The notes under the pieces were generated by a model, which did no database searches, was not told the origin of the DNA, and saw nothing but the letters and a program-made list of their open reading frames with translations. A stretch of 41,541 nucleotides of DNA from Rubritepida sp. (GTDB lineage: Bacteria > Pseudomonadota > Alphaproteobacteria > Acetobacterales > Acetobacteraceae), in assembly GCA_028291455.1 (NCBI GenBank), contig JAQGHY010000292.1, positions 1 to 41,541 of the forward strand. Reading direction: 5' to 3'. Numbering within the stretch: the first letter of the stretch is position 1; each line of letters starts with the position of its first letter. Shown here in pieces: positions 15,490 through 23,805 of the stretch. The position numbers were made by a program, and so were the translations under genes.

Positions 15490-17460
15490 ATGAACCCGTT
15501 CACACGCCGCAGCGCTGTCGCCGCAGGCGCCGCGACGCTCGGCCTATCCACCCTCACCGGAGGCCCCGCTTTGGCACAGACCGCGCCGGACATGATCCTC
15601 ACCAATGGCCGCTTCACGACGCTTGATCGCGCCAACCCCAATCCCGAAGCCGTCGCCATCTCCGGCGGGCGCTTCACCGCCGTGGGCGACGCCCGCGAGA
15701 TCCTGCCGACTGCGGGGCCCAATACGCAGATGGTGGACCTGCGCGGCCGACGCGCCATTCCCGGGCTCATCGACAGCCACATGCACATCATCCGCGGCGG
15801 GCTGAACTACAATATGGAACTGCGCTGGGACGGCGTGCGCTCGCTCTCCGACGCGATGGGCATGCTGCGCCGCCAGGTGCAGGTCACGCCACCGCCGCAG
15901 TGGGTGCGCGTGGTCGGTGGTTTCACCGAACTGCAATTCGCCGAGCGGCGCCTGCCCACGCTGGACGAGCTGAACGCTGTGGCGCCCGATACGCCCGTCT
16001 TCATCCTGCATCTCTACGATCGCGCGCTGCTGAACCGCGCCGCGCTGCGCGCCGTCGGCTTTACCAAGGATACGCCGAACCCTCCTGGCGGCGAGATCCA
16101 GCGCGACCCCAGCGGCGAGCCCACCGGCCTGCTGCTGGCCCGGCCGAATGCGGGCATCCTCTATGCCACCCTCGCGCGGGGACCCAAGCTGCCGCCCGAG
16201 CAGCAACTCAATTCCACACGCCACTTCATGCGAGACATGAACCGCCTCGGCGTTACCGGCGTCATCGATGCGGGCGGCGGCTTCCAGAACTACCCCGAGG
16301 ACTACGAGATCATCGAGAAGCTGCATGCGGACGACCAGCTGACCCTGCGCATCGCCTACAACCTCTTCACCCAAAAGCCGGGCCAGGAGCTCGAGGATTT
16401 CACCCGTTGGGGCAGTGCGGTCCGGCCCGGACAGGGCGACGACAGCCTGCGCCACAACGGCGCCGGCGAGATGCTGGTCTACTCCGCCGCCGATTTTGAG
16501 GACTTCCGCGAGCCGCGCCCGGAGATGCCCCCGGAGATGGAAGCGCAGCTCGAGCCGGTGATCCGCCGCCTCGTCGCGAACCGCTGGCCCTGGCGGCTGC
16601 ACGCCACCTACAACGAGACCATCGATCGGGCGCTCGATGTCTTCGAGAAGGTGAACCGCGACCAGCCGATCGGCGACCTGCATTGGTTCTTCGACCATGC
16701 GGAGACCATCACGGACCGCAACATCGACCGCATTGCCGCCCTCGGCGGCGGCATCGCGGTGCAGCACCGCATGACCTTCCAGGGCGAGTATTTCGTCGAC
16801 CGCTACGGCGCCCAGGCGGCCGAGCGGACGCCGCCGATCAAGCGGATGCTCGCGGCCGGCGTGCCGGTGGGCGGCGGGACCGATGCAACGCGCGTCGCCT
16901 CCTACAACCCCTGGGTCTCGCTCGCCTGGATGGTCACCGGCAAGACGCTTGGCGGCCTGCGCCTTTATCCGCCCGCCAACCGGCTCGACCGGGAGGAGGC
17001 GCTGCGCCTCTGGACGGAGGGCAATACCTGGTTCTCCAACGAGGGCGGCAAGAAGGGGCAGATCAAGGTCGGCCAGCTCGCCGATCTCGCGGTGCTCTCG
17101 GCCGATTACTTCAACGTAGCTGAGGATAACATTCAGGACCTGGAATCCGTCCTCACCCTGCTCGGGGGCAAGCCGGTCTTCGGCAGCGGGGATTTCCTGA
17201 ACCTCTCGCCGCCGACGCCGCCGGTGCTGCCGGAATGGTCCCCAGTGCGCACCTTCGGCGGCTATCAACGCCGCGCCGATGCGGGAGCATCGCGCTTCAC
17301 CGCCGAGGCCGTGACTGCTGCCAGCCGCACCGCCTGCGGCTGCGCGACCGAATGCGGCGTGCACGGTCATGCGCATGCCCAGGCCTGGGGCTCGGATCTT
17401 CCGGTCTCGGATGCGGCGAGTTTCTGGGGCGGCCTCGGCTGCGCCTGCTGGGCGGTTTGA
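15490..17460 (+). CDS. Secreted amidohydrolase (YtcJ-like, Amidohydro_3 family)
   Basis: 656 residues. The N-terminus FTRRSAVAAGAATLGL with cleavage near ALAQ is a probable Tat signal, implying export of a folded metal enzyme. The metal-binding GLIDSHMH lies at 92-99 (His97, His99); later blocks are HWFFDHAE and PVGGGTDATRVASYNPW, followed by GQLADLAVL, as in YtcJ-type amidohydrolases. Family members hydrolyse amide or similar bonds; the substrate is unknown. The last 41 residues hold five Cys (616, 618, 622, 651, 653) and three His (625, 627, 629), an added metal-binding-like tail. A YoaK-type gene starts one base after the stop. Confidence 0.92.
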   Translation: MNPFTRRSAVAAGAATLGLSTLTGGPALAQTAPDMILTNGRFTTLDRANPNPEAVAISGGRFTAVGDAREILPTAGPNTQMVDLRGRRAIPGLIDSHMHIIRGGLNYNMELRWDGVRSLSDAMGMLRRQVQVTPPPQWVRVVGGFTELQFAERRLPTLDELNAVAPDTPVFILHLYDRALLNRAALRAVGFTKDTPNPPGGEIQRDPSGEPTGLLLARPNAGILYATLARGPKLPPEQQLNSTRHFMRDMNRLGVTGVIDAGGGFQNYPEDYEIIEKLHADDQLTLRIAYNLFTQKPGQELEDFTRWGSAVRPGQGDDSLRHNGAGEMLVYSAADFEDFREPRPEMPPEMEAQLEPVIRRLVANRWPWRLHATYNETIDRALDVFEKVNRDQPIGDLHWFFDHAETITDRNIDRIAALGGGIAVQHRMTFQGEYFVDRYGAQAAERTPPIKRMLAAGVPVGGGTDATRVASYNPWVSLAWMVTGKTLGGLRLYPPANRLDREEALRLWTEGNTWFSNEGGKKGQIKVGQLADLAVLSADYFNVAEDNIQDLESVLTLLGGKPVFGSGDFLNLSPPTPPVLPEWSPVRTFGGYQRRADAGASRFTAEAVTAASRTACGCATECGVHGHAHAQAWGSDLPVSDAASFWGGLGCACWAV

Positions 17461-17461
17461 G

Positions 17462-18127
17462 GTGAGCGCAACCGCACCCGCGGCCACGCTGACCCCGACG
17501 GGAGCGGCTTTGCTGGCGGGCATCGCCGGCTTCGTGGATACCGCCACCTTCGTCGCGCTGCATGGCGTCTTTGCAGCGCATGTCACCGGCAACTTCGTCC
17601 TGGTTGGTGCGTCGCTGGTGCTCGGGACGGGCGGCGTCCTGGCGAAATTGCTGACCTTCCCCGTCTTCCTGATTGGGGTGGCGGCAACGCGCATTGTCGC
17701 GCGGCGCTGGGACGCGCCGGTGAAGCCGCTGCTCACCATCCAGGCAGTGCTGTTGGCAGCCTTCTGGATCGGCCTCGTCCTGCTCGGCCCCTTCGCCGAC
17801 CCTGACGATCCGGGCCTGATCCTGGTGGCAGCTTTGGCGGTCCTGGGCATGGCCGTCCAAAACGCGACGATGCGCATCGCCTTTCCCACCGCGACGCCGA
17901 CCACGATGATGACCGGAAACACCACCGGCATCATGATGGATCTCGCCGATTGGATGACAGGTCGGCTGGTGCCTGACGGCGCGGCGCGGCTTCGTCGGGT
18001 CGGTCAGGTACTGCTCGGCTTCGCGGCGGGATGTGCGCTCGGTGCGGCGGTGCTGACCTTTATCGGGCCTATCGGGCTGGTTGTTCCCGTCCTGGCGCTC
18101 GCCTTCATGATCGCGCGCCGGGCTTGA
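17462..18127 (+). CDS. YoaK/DUF1275 family membrane protein
   Basis: 221 residues with about six membrane segments. The opening GIAGFVDTATFVALHGVF and AAHVTGNFVLVGASL, plus the later MTGNTTGIMMDLADW, match the DUF1275 (YoaK) family of inner-membrane proteins of unknown function. The GTG at 17462 lies one base after the amidohydrolase stop, so the two are probably co-transcribed and the ribosome site is inside the upstream gene; the frame is open farther upstream but overlaps that gene. A role in moving the amidohydrolase substrate or product is possible but unproven. Confidence 0.87.
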   Translation: MSATAPAATLTPTGAALLAGIAGFVDTATFVALHGVFAAHVTGNFVLVGASLVLGTGGVLAKLLTFPVFLIGVAATRIVARRWDAPVKPLLTIQAVLLAAFWIGLVLLGPFADPDDPGLILVAALAVLGMAVQNATMRIAFPTATPTTMMTGNTTGIMMDLADWMTGRLVPDGAARLRRVGQVLLGFAAGCALGAAVLTFIGPIGLVVPVLALAFMIARRA

Positions 18128-18184
18128 GGCGCGGCGCGCCGGATTTGCTGGACTTCGCGCGCTTCGCACTTGCAACATGGTCGT

Positions 18185-18206
18185 CATAATGTGTACCGTT
18201 CGTACA
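18185..18206 (+). promoter_or_regulatory. Promoter -10 and TetR-type operator before the desaturase gene
   Basis: CATAAT at 18185-18190 resembles a -10 element. Right after it, 18192-18206 reads TGTACCGTTCGTACA, a perfect 5-bp inverted repeat around CGTTC. This GTAC-type dyad is common for TetR repressors and would cover the transcription start. A TetR gene lies just beyond the desaturase gene (19160-19765). A GGGGA ribosome site follows at 18216-18220. Confidence 0.55.
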
Positions 18207-18228
18207 TAAATGATCGGGGACCAGCGGC

Positions 18229-19155
18229 ATGTCCGAAGTTCTGGAGACTTTCAGCGCCCGTCTCGACCAAGCCACCGTCCGGGCCATGTCGGCGCGATCC
18301 GACCTCCCGGCGCTGCTTCGCGTGGCAAGCCATTACGGGATGATCGTCCTGCTGGGCTTCCTGATCTGGCGCGTCTCGTCCAGCTGGGGCGTTGCCTGGG
18401 CGCTGCCGCTGATCGTGGCGCAGGGGTTCTTCGTGGCGTTCCTCTTCGTCGTCGTGCACGAGATGGCGCATAAGACGGCCTTCCGGAACCGCTTCGCCAA
18501 CCTCGCCGTCGGCTATCTATCCGCGGTCGCGATCGCGCTGCCCTACGAATACTACTGCCTGTTCCACTGGGAGCATCACCGCCACACGCAGGATCCCAAG
18601 CGCGATCCCGAACTGCTCGTTGCGGTCCCCACCTCCTCCGACACCTGGCTTGCCGTTGCCTATTCCGGCCTGGTGCAACTCGGCGGCCGTTTCCGGCTGA
18701 TGGCGAAGCACGCGCTCACCGGCCGGGTCGTGGTCCCGTGGGTGCCGAAGGGAAAGCGCGCGCTGGTGGTGCGTGAGGCGCGGATTCACCTGGCGATCTA
18801 TGCCGTGCTGCTGATCGGCTCGGTGGCCGCGTCGTCGGCCCTGCTGCTCTGGGTTTGGGTGCTGCCGCTGCTGATCGGTCAGCTCATGCTGCGCCCCTAC
18901 CTCTATGCCGAGCATGTCGGCTGCGCCGAGACGCGCAGCGCCCTGGAAAACACCCGCACGACCTATACGAACGCCTTCCTGAAGTGGTTCGCCTGGAACA
19001 TGCCCTATCACGCCGAGCACCACGCCTATCCCTCGGTGCCCTTCCACAGCCTGCCGGCCCTGAACCGCATCATCGCCGGTGACATTGCTAACCAGGGGCA
19101 GGGCTACCGCGCGGTGACCCGCGAGACCTGGACGTGGTTCCGCCAGACGCGCTGA
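18229..19155 (+). CDS. Fatty-acid desaturase/hydroxylase family membrane protein
   Basis: 308 residues with paired membrane segments and three His boxes that hold the di-iron centre: HEMAH at 77-81, HWEHHRH at 113-119 and HAEHH at 261-265. This is the membrane fatty-acid desaturase superfamily, which also includes hydroxylases and carotenoid ketolases; the exact reaction is not clear. The ATG has GGGGA eight bases upstream. It stands alone on the plus strand, converging with a TetR gene four bases beyond its stop, and its promoter bears a TetR-like dyad. Regulation by that repressor is likely, as seen for lipid-desaturation genes elsewhere. Confidence 0.9.
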   Translation: MSEVLETFSARLDQATVRAMSARSDLPALLRVASHYGMIVLLGFLIWRVSSSWGVAWALPLIVAQGFFVAFLFVVVHEMAHKTAFRNRFANLAVGYLSAVAIALPYEYYCLFHWEHHRHTQDPKRDPELLVAVPTSSDTWLAVAYSGLVQLGGRFRLMAKHALTGRVVVPWVPKGKRALVVREARIHLAIYAVLLIGSVAASSALLLWVWVLPLLIGQLMLRPYLYAEHVGCAETRSALENTRTTYTNAFLKWFAWNMPYHAEHHAYPSVPFHSLPALNRIIAGDIANQGQGYRAVTRETWTWFRQTR

Positions 19156-19159
19156 GGCG

Positions 19160-19765
19160 TCATCTCGGCCGGAGTGTCAGTTCGACCAGTTCGCGCGCAT
19201 AGGCTGGGGTGAGCGGCCCGATCCTGAAGACGTAGCGGTAAAACAGGCTGCCATAGATCGCGTCGTAGAGCGTCTCCGGCGCCGCGGTGGCGGCGATGCT
19301 GCCGTCCCGCTGGCCCGCGGCGATGATCGCGGTCATGGCCGAGCGGCGATGGGCGAGGTACCGCTCATAGAAGATCCCCGCCGATCCCGTATTCGCCAGG
19401 CACTCGGATATCACCGCGAGTTGGACCGACCCGAACTCGCCCTGCAGCGCGGTCGCATAGCGCTCCGCATGCGAACGGATCCGGCCGGCCGCATCCCCAC
19501 CCTCCGGGACCGGCAGCATCGTGGCGGCGCGGTCGAGAAAGGCGTCGATGAGGAGCGCCTCGCGCGAGGGCCACCACTTGTAGATGGTCATCTTGGACAC
19601 GCCGCAGCGCCGCGCGATGGCGTCGATGCTGGTGGCGGCCGCGCTCGTGGTCGCCATCAGATGGTAAGCGCTTTCGAGGATCGCTTTGGTGGTCTCCACC
19701 GAGCGGGGGCGGCCGCGGCGAACGGGCGCCTTCTCCTCCTCCGGTGCCGGCGCCGCTGTCGTCAT
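19160..19765 (-). CDS. TetR-family transcriptional regulator
   Basis: 201 residues. After a charged leader (RRGRPRS) comes the TetR helix-turn-helix at about 45-68 (TSIDAIARRCGVSKMTIYKWW), then a ligand-binding C-terminal half ending in SLFYRYVFRIGPLTPAYA. It follows the oxidoreductase gene by 16 bases in the same direction, so it is probably the last gene of the polyamine-type transport operon. It also faces the desaturase gene, whose promoter has a TetR-like palindrome. It may control either or both. The ATG at 19765 was chosen because the frame upstream lies within the oxidoreductase gene. Confidence 0.92.
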   Translation of the reverse strand: MTTAAPAPEEEKAPVRRGRPRSVETTKAILESAYHLMATTSAAATSIDAIARRCGVSKMTIYKWWPSREALLIDAFLDRAATMLPVPEGGDAAGRIRSHAERYATALQGEFGSVQLAVISECLANTGSAGIFYERYLAHRRSAMTAIIAAGQRDGSIAATAAPETLYDAIYGSLFYRYVFRIGPLTPAYARELVELTLRPR

Positions 19766-19781
19766 GCCCTCAATTCTAGTT

Positions 19782-21104
19782 TTAGGCGGTGGTGCGGTCC
19801 AGCCAGTCGCGGAACCGGTACCAGTTGCCGACTGCCGGCAGGAACCACGGATTGCCCGTGTAGAAGGGCCTGGTCGGAAACTCCTGCCCGTCGAAGGACG
19901 GCACGCTGTTCGTCTGTCCCAGGATCTTCTTGCCGATCTCGGCGCCGAGATAGGACAGGATCGCCACGCCCGAGCCGTTGCAACCCATCGCGTAATGCAG
20001 GCCTTTCTCGGTCTGGCCCATATGCGGCAGGTAGTCGAAGGCGAAGGCGACGTTTCCCGTCCAGGCATGCGTCACCCGCACTCCCTTCAACTGCGGCCAC
20101 CGCAGCAGCATCATGTCGTGCAGCAGCGGTGCAGCGACATCCGGCGTTACCTGGGTGAAGCGTGCGCGGCCACCGAAAATCACGCGCGTGCCGTCCGGCG
20201 ACATCCGATAATAGCAGAGGATGCGGCGGCTATCGGCCAGCGTGCGCCGGTTCGGGATCAGGCTGGCGGCCAGCTCCGGATCCAGCACTTCCGTCGCGAT
20301 GATATGCGAAGCCACCGGGATCAGCCGGCGCTTCAGGTCCGGCGTCAGCCCGCCGGTATACCCGTTGGTGGCGATCACCACCTCGCGCGCCTCGATGGGG
20401 CCGCGGTTCGTCTCGACCCGCCAGCCGCTCGCCAGCTTGGTGAGCTTGCCGGCACGGGTGTGCCCGACCAGCGTCGCCCCGTGCCGCCGCGCGGCTTCCA
20501 TCAATCCGCGATGGTAGAGTGCGGGATGGATCTTGCCGGTGCGGTTGATGACCATGCCGCCGTAATAGTAGTCGGACGCGATCTCCTCGCGCTGACGCTC
20601 GCGCGGGACCATGTAGGCGTCCGCCTCGGCCAGCGCGTTGAGCTGCACCGTCTTGGCCGACATGCCCTCGTAGTGCTTCGGCGTGAAGGCGCCCACAAAG
20701 CGGCCGGTGCGCTCATAGAAGCAGTCGATATTCTCGCGCGCGACGACGGCTTCGATATGGGTGAGGGCATCCACCGCATCGCCGATCATCGCATTGATGA
20801 GCTCGTCCGCGCTGCCGGCCGAACGGCCCTTGGCGCCTGAAAGCCCCTTGCCGATGGAATTGCCGCCGGAGACGCCGCCGCCATTGCGCGTCGAGGCGCC
20901 GTAGCCGAGCTTCTCTGCATCCAGAACCACCGCCTTCGCCCCGCCGCGGCCGAGCTCGATCGCGCAGTTGAGGCCGGTGAGTCCCCCGCCGACGATCACG
21001 ACATCGGCGCGCGCGGGCAGGTCCTCCTGCGGGTCCTCCTCCGCCGGCAGCGCGTCCCACCAATAGGGAAGGGCCTTGAAGTCGGGATGGAAGATCGCGT
21101 TCAT
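19782..21104 (-). CDS. DAO-family FAD-dependent oxidoreductase (PuuB/glycine-oxidase-like)
   Basis: 440 residues. The FAD-binding GGGLTGLNCA motif lies in VVIVGGGLTGLNCAIELG near residue 35, followed by LGYGASTRNGGGVSGG. The N-terminal HPDFKALPYWWDALP and C-terminal MGCNGSGVAILSYLG are typical of DAO enzymes such as gamma-glutamylputrescine oxidase. These oxidise C-N bonds of amines or amino acids and release H2O2 or reduce a carrier. It ends the polyamine-type ABC operon, 7 bases after the second permease, so it probably oxidises the imported amine. It resembles the oxidoreductase at 33128-34498. Confidence 0.9.
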   Translation of the reverse strand: MNAIFHPDFKALPYWWDALPAEEDPQEDLPARADVVIVGGGLTGLNCAIELGRGGAKAVVLDAEKLGYGASTRNGGGVSGGNSIGKGLSGAKGRSAGSADELINAMIGDAVDALTHIEAVVARENIDCFYERTGRFVGAFTPKHYEGMSAKTVQLNALAEADAYMVPRERQREEIASDYYYGGMVINRTGKIHPALYHRGLMEAARRHGATLVGHTRAGKLTKLASGWRVETNRGPIEAREVVIATNGYTGGLTPDLKRRLIPVASHIIATEVLDPELAASLIPNRRTLADSRRILCYYRMSPDGTRVIFGGRARFTQVTPDVAAPLLHDMMLLRWPQLKGVRVTHAWTGNVAFAFDYLPHMGQTEKGLHYAMGCNGSGVAILSYLGAEIGKKILGQTNSVPSFDGQEFPTRPFYTGNPWFLPAVGNWYRFRDWLDRTTA

Positions 21105-21111
21105 GGTGTCC

Positions 21112-21924
21112 TCAGCGTGACATCGTTGTGGCCAGCGCGCCCTTGCCGAAAAGGGCGGTGAGCCCCAGGCAGAGTGCGACCAGCAGGATCTGGGTGACGG
21201 AGACGGCGGCGATGGTCGGGTCGATCTCCATCATGATGTTGTCGAACATCTTCTTCGGCAGCGTCATCGAGGCGCCGGAGAGGAACATCGCCACCACCAA
21301 CTCGTCGAAGGAGCTGATGAAGGCGAGGAAGCCGGCCGAGATCAGGCTCGGCCGCAGCTGTGGCAGCGTGATCCGCCAGACCGCCACGGGCCAGGAGGCG
21401 CCGAGGCCGATAGCCGCCTGCTCCTGCGATTCATCGAAGCCGCGCAACCCCGCGCCGACCAGGATGACGACGAAGGGCAAGGCCAGCACGGTATGCGCGA
21501 TGGCGACGCCGTACCATTCGCCGATCAGCTGGAGGCGCACGAAGATGCTGTAGATGGAAATGGAGAGGATGATGGTCGGCACGATAATGGGTGCCGCCGC
21601 CAGCCGGTCCAGGATCCAGATGCCCCGCCGCCGCGAGCGCACCAGCAGGAAGGAGAGCGGCACGCCCAGCGTCATGGCGAGCACGGTGCAGACCGCCGCC
21701 ACCTTGAAGCTGCGGATCGTCGCGTCGATCCAATCCGGATCGTTGAAGTAGCGCTGGAACCACTGCCACGAGAACCCCGGCGGCGGGAATTGCAGATAGG
21801 CGGCCGAGGAGACGGAGATCGGAAACACCACCAGCAACGGCAGCATCAGGAAGACGAAGACCACCGTCGCGAAACACGCGAGGAGGATGGCCGGCAACCC
21901 GGCGCGGCGTTCACGGCGAGGCAA
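21112..21924 (-). CDS. Polyamine-type ABC transporter permease (PotC-like)
   Basis: 270 residues, six predicted membrane segments. The segment PPPGFSWQWFQRYFNDPDW near the first periplasmic loop and the EAA loop EQAAIGLGASWPVAVWRITL are as in PotC/PotI and related spermidine, putrescine or opine permeases. The proposed start is TTG at 21924, overlapping the upstream permease by 14 bases; no ATG lies close. It pairs with the upstream permease to form the channel. The ligand class (polyamine, opine or betaine-like) is set by the binding protein and not known. Confidence 0.88.
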   Translation of the reverse strand: MPRRERRAGLPAILLACFATVVFVFLMLPLLVVFPISVSSAAYLQFPPPGFSWQWFQRYFNDPDWIDATIRSFKVAAVCTVLAMTLGVPLSFLLVRSRRRGIWILDRLAAAPIIVPTIILSISIYSIFVRLQLIGEWYGVAIAHTVLALPFVVILVGAGLRGFDESQEQAAIGLGASWPVAVWRITLPQLRPSLISAGFLAFISSFDELVVAMFLSGASMTLPKKMFDNIMMEIDPTIAAVSVTQILLVALCLGLTALFGKGALATTMSR

Positions 21925-22768
21925 GGCGAGCCCCCTTCGTCAACCGGCCAATGGCCGCATAGACCACCAGCGTAACCGCCAGCAGCACCGCCGAAAGCGC
22001 GGCCGCAAACGGCCAGTCGAGCAATTCGCGCACCTGCTGCTCGATGAGCATAGCGATCATCATCACCTGCCCGCCGCCCAGCAGCGCCGGTGTGATGAAG
22101 AAGCCCAGCGAGAGCACGAAGACCAGCGCGCAGCCGGCCGCGACGCCCGGCAGCGAAAGCGGCAGGATCACGCGGCGGAAGATGGCCCAGCGCGAGGCGC
22201 CCAGGCCCTCGGCCGCGCGGGGCAGGTCGGGGTCGATGCGCAGCAGCGCGGCATAGATCGGGAAGACCATGTAGGGCACCAGCACATGCACCATGCCGAT
22301 CAGCACCCCGCCGAGGTTGTGCAGGAGCGGCAGCGGGTACTCGATGATGCCGAGGTCGCGCAGCATCCGGTTAATGACGCCGCTGCGGCCGAGCAGCACC
22401 ATCCAGGCGTAGGTGCGGACCAGCACGCTGGTCCAGAACGGCAGCAGCAGCGCGAACATGCCCAAGGTCAGGCCGATGCGCCCGGCCTTGGTCAGCCAGA
22501 GCGCGACCGGGTAGGCCAGGGCCAGGCAGATCACCGTCACCAACCCCGCGATCTTCAGGCTCTCGAACAGCACTTGGACGTAGAGCTCGTCCAGCACCAC
22601 GCGTTCGAGCTGATGCAGCGTGCCGTCGGCGACGGACATGGAGAGCAGCCGCAGCACCGGCCAGGCGAAGAGCACGCCCAGCAGCAGCAAGGCCGGCAAG
22701 CCCAGCAGCAGCAGCGCGAGTTCCCGCCGGCGGGCGGGAGACGCCCGGTCAGCCGCGGGGGACGACAT
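21911..22768 (-). CDS. Polyamine-type ABC transporter permease (PotB-like)
   Basis: 285 residues from the ATG at 22768, six membrane segments. Typical PotB features are FAWPVLRLLSMSV after the first helix, LPFWTSVLVRTYAWMVLLG and the EAA loop RAAEGLGASRWAIFRRVILP. The start overlaps the ATPase gene by 20 bases; a start at 22810 would add a polar leader inside that gene and is less likely. Together with the PotC-like subunit it makes the inner-membrane channel of this importer. Confidence 0.9.
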   Translation of the reverse strand: MSSPAADRASPARRRELALLLLGLPALLLLGVLFAWPVLRLLSMSVADGTLHQLERVVLDELYVQVLFESLKIAGLVTVICLALAYPVALWLTKAGRIGLTLGMFALLLPFWTSVLVRTYAWMVLLGRSGVINRMLRDLGIIEYPLPLLHNLGGVLIGMVHVLVPYMVFPIYAALLRIDPDLPRAAEGLGASRWAIFRRVILPLSLPGVAAGCALVFVLSLGFFITPALLGGGQVMMIAMLIEQQVRELLDWPFAAALSAVLLAVTLVVYAAIGRLTKGARLASP

Positions 22769-23801
22769 GGATATCTCCCGGCGCGAAGCCGATGGTGACC
22801 GTGGCGCCATCGGGGGCGGGCGGCGGATCGGAGGGGCGCAGCGGCAGGCGGGCTAGAAGGTCTGGCCCGCCCTCCGGCCGCAGCCGCAGCTTCACGGAGA
22901 GGCCGAGGAAGACCGTCTCCAGCACCGTCGCCTGGGCACGGCAGGGTGCGGCCTGCGCTTCGGCACCTAGGCGCAGCGCCTCAGGCCGCAGCAGCAGCGT
23001 GACCGGGCCGGAGGCCGGCGCCTGGGGCAGGGTGAGCGCGCCGAAGCCGGGCACATAGACCTCGGTCCCTTGTGCGGTGCCCTCGATCAGGTTGGACTCG
23101 CCGATGAAATCGGCCACGAAGCGCGAGACCGGAAAGTCATAGACCTCGGACGGCGTCCCAAGCTGCTGGATGCGCCCCTTGTCCATCACCGCGATGCGGT
23201 CGGACATGATGAGCGCTTCCTCCTGGTCGTGCGTGATGAAGAGGGTGGTGAGCCGCAGCCGCCGTTGCAGCCGCCGCACCTCCAGCTGGAGCGATTCGCG
23301 CAGCTTGCGGTCGAGCGCGCCGAAGGGCTCGTCGAGCAGCAGCAGGGCCGGCCCGAAGATGATCGCGCGGGCTAGCGCCACGCGCTGCTGCTGCCCGCCG
23401 GAGAGCTGGCGCGGCAGGCGTTCGGCGAAGGCATCCAGCTCCACCAGCGCGAGCGCTTCCTTCACGCGCCGCGCGATTTCGGCCTTGCCGACGCTCCGCA
23501 TTTGCAGCGGAAAGGCCAGGTTCTCCGCCACCGTCAGATGCGGAAACAGCGCGTAGTTCTGAAACACCATGCCGACATTGCGGTGCCGCGCCGGCGCCAT
23601 CGTCACGTCCTGGTCGCCGAGCCGGACGACCCCTTCATCGGGAACCTCGAAGCCCGCCACGGATTTAAGCAGCGTCGTCTTGCCTGATCCCGAGGGGCCG
23701 AGGATGGTCAGGAACTCGCCCTCCTCCACCGCGAGATCGACGCCGTTCAACGCGGTGACGCCGCCAAAGCGTTTGACGATGCCGCTGACTTCGAGCCTCA
23801 C
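22749..23801 (-). CDS. Polyamine-type ABC transporter ATP-binding subunit (PotA-like)
   Basis: 350 residues from a GTG at 23801. Walker A GPSGSGKT at 35-42, Q-loop Q81, signature LSGGQ at 133-137, Walker B LLLLDEP at 153-159 and switch His191 are all intact, with a TOBE-type C-terminal domain after about 240 (TLLLRPEALRLG). It powers the two permeases downstream. The GTG lies 4 bases after the binding-protein stop; a longer frame to 23855 runs inside that gene. Family assignment as PotA/FbpC type is firm; the transported compound is not. Confidence 0.91.
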   Translation of the reverse strand: MRLEVSGIVKRFGGVTALNGVDLAVEEGEFLTILGPSGSGKTTLLKSVAGFEVPDEGVVRLGDQDVTMAPARHRNVGMVFQNYALFPHLTVAENLAFPLQMRSVGKAEIARRVKEALALVELDAFAERLPRQLSGGQQQRVALARAIIFGPALLLLDEPFGALDRKLRESLQLEVRRLQRRLRLTTLFITHDQEEALIMSDRIAVMDKGRIQQLGTPSEVYDFPVSRFVADFIGESNLIEGTAQGTEVYVPGFGALTLPQAPASGPVTLLLRPEALRLGAEAQAAPCRAQATVLETVFLGLSVKLRLRPEGGPDLLARLPLRPSDPPPAPDGATVTIGFAPGDIHVVPRG

Positions 23802-23805
23802 CCGA

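Noticed and set aside
15544-17934. A 796-residue open frame on the minus strand opposite the amidohydrolase and YoaK genes
   Set aside because: It is antisense to clearly recognised genes, has biased Arg/His/Gly-rich composition and no recognisable domain; it is typical of high-G+C shadow frames.
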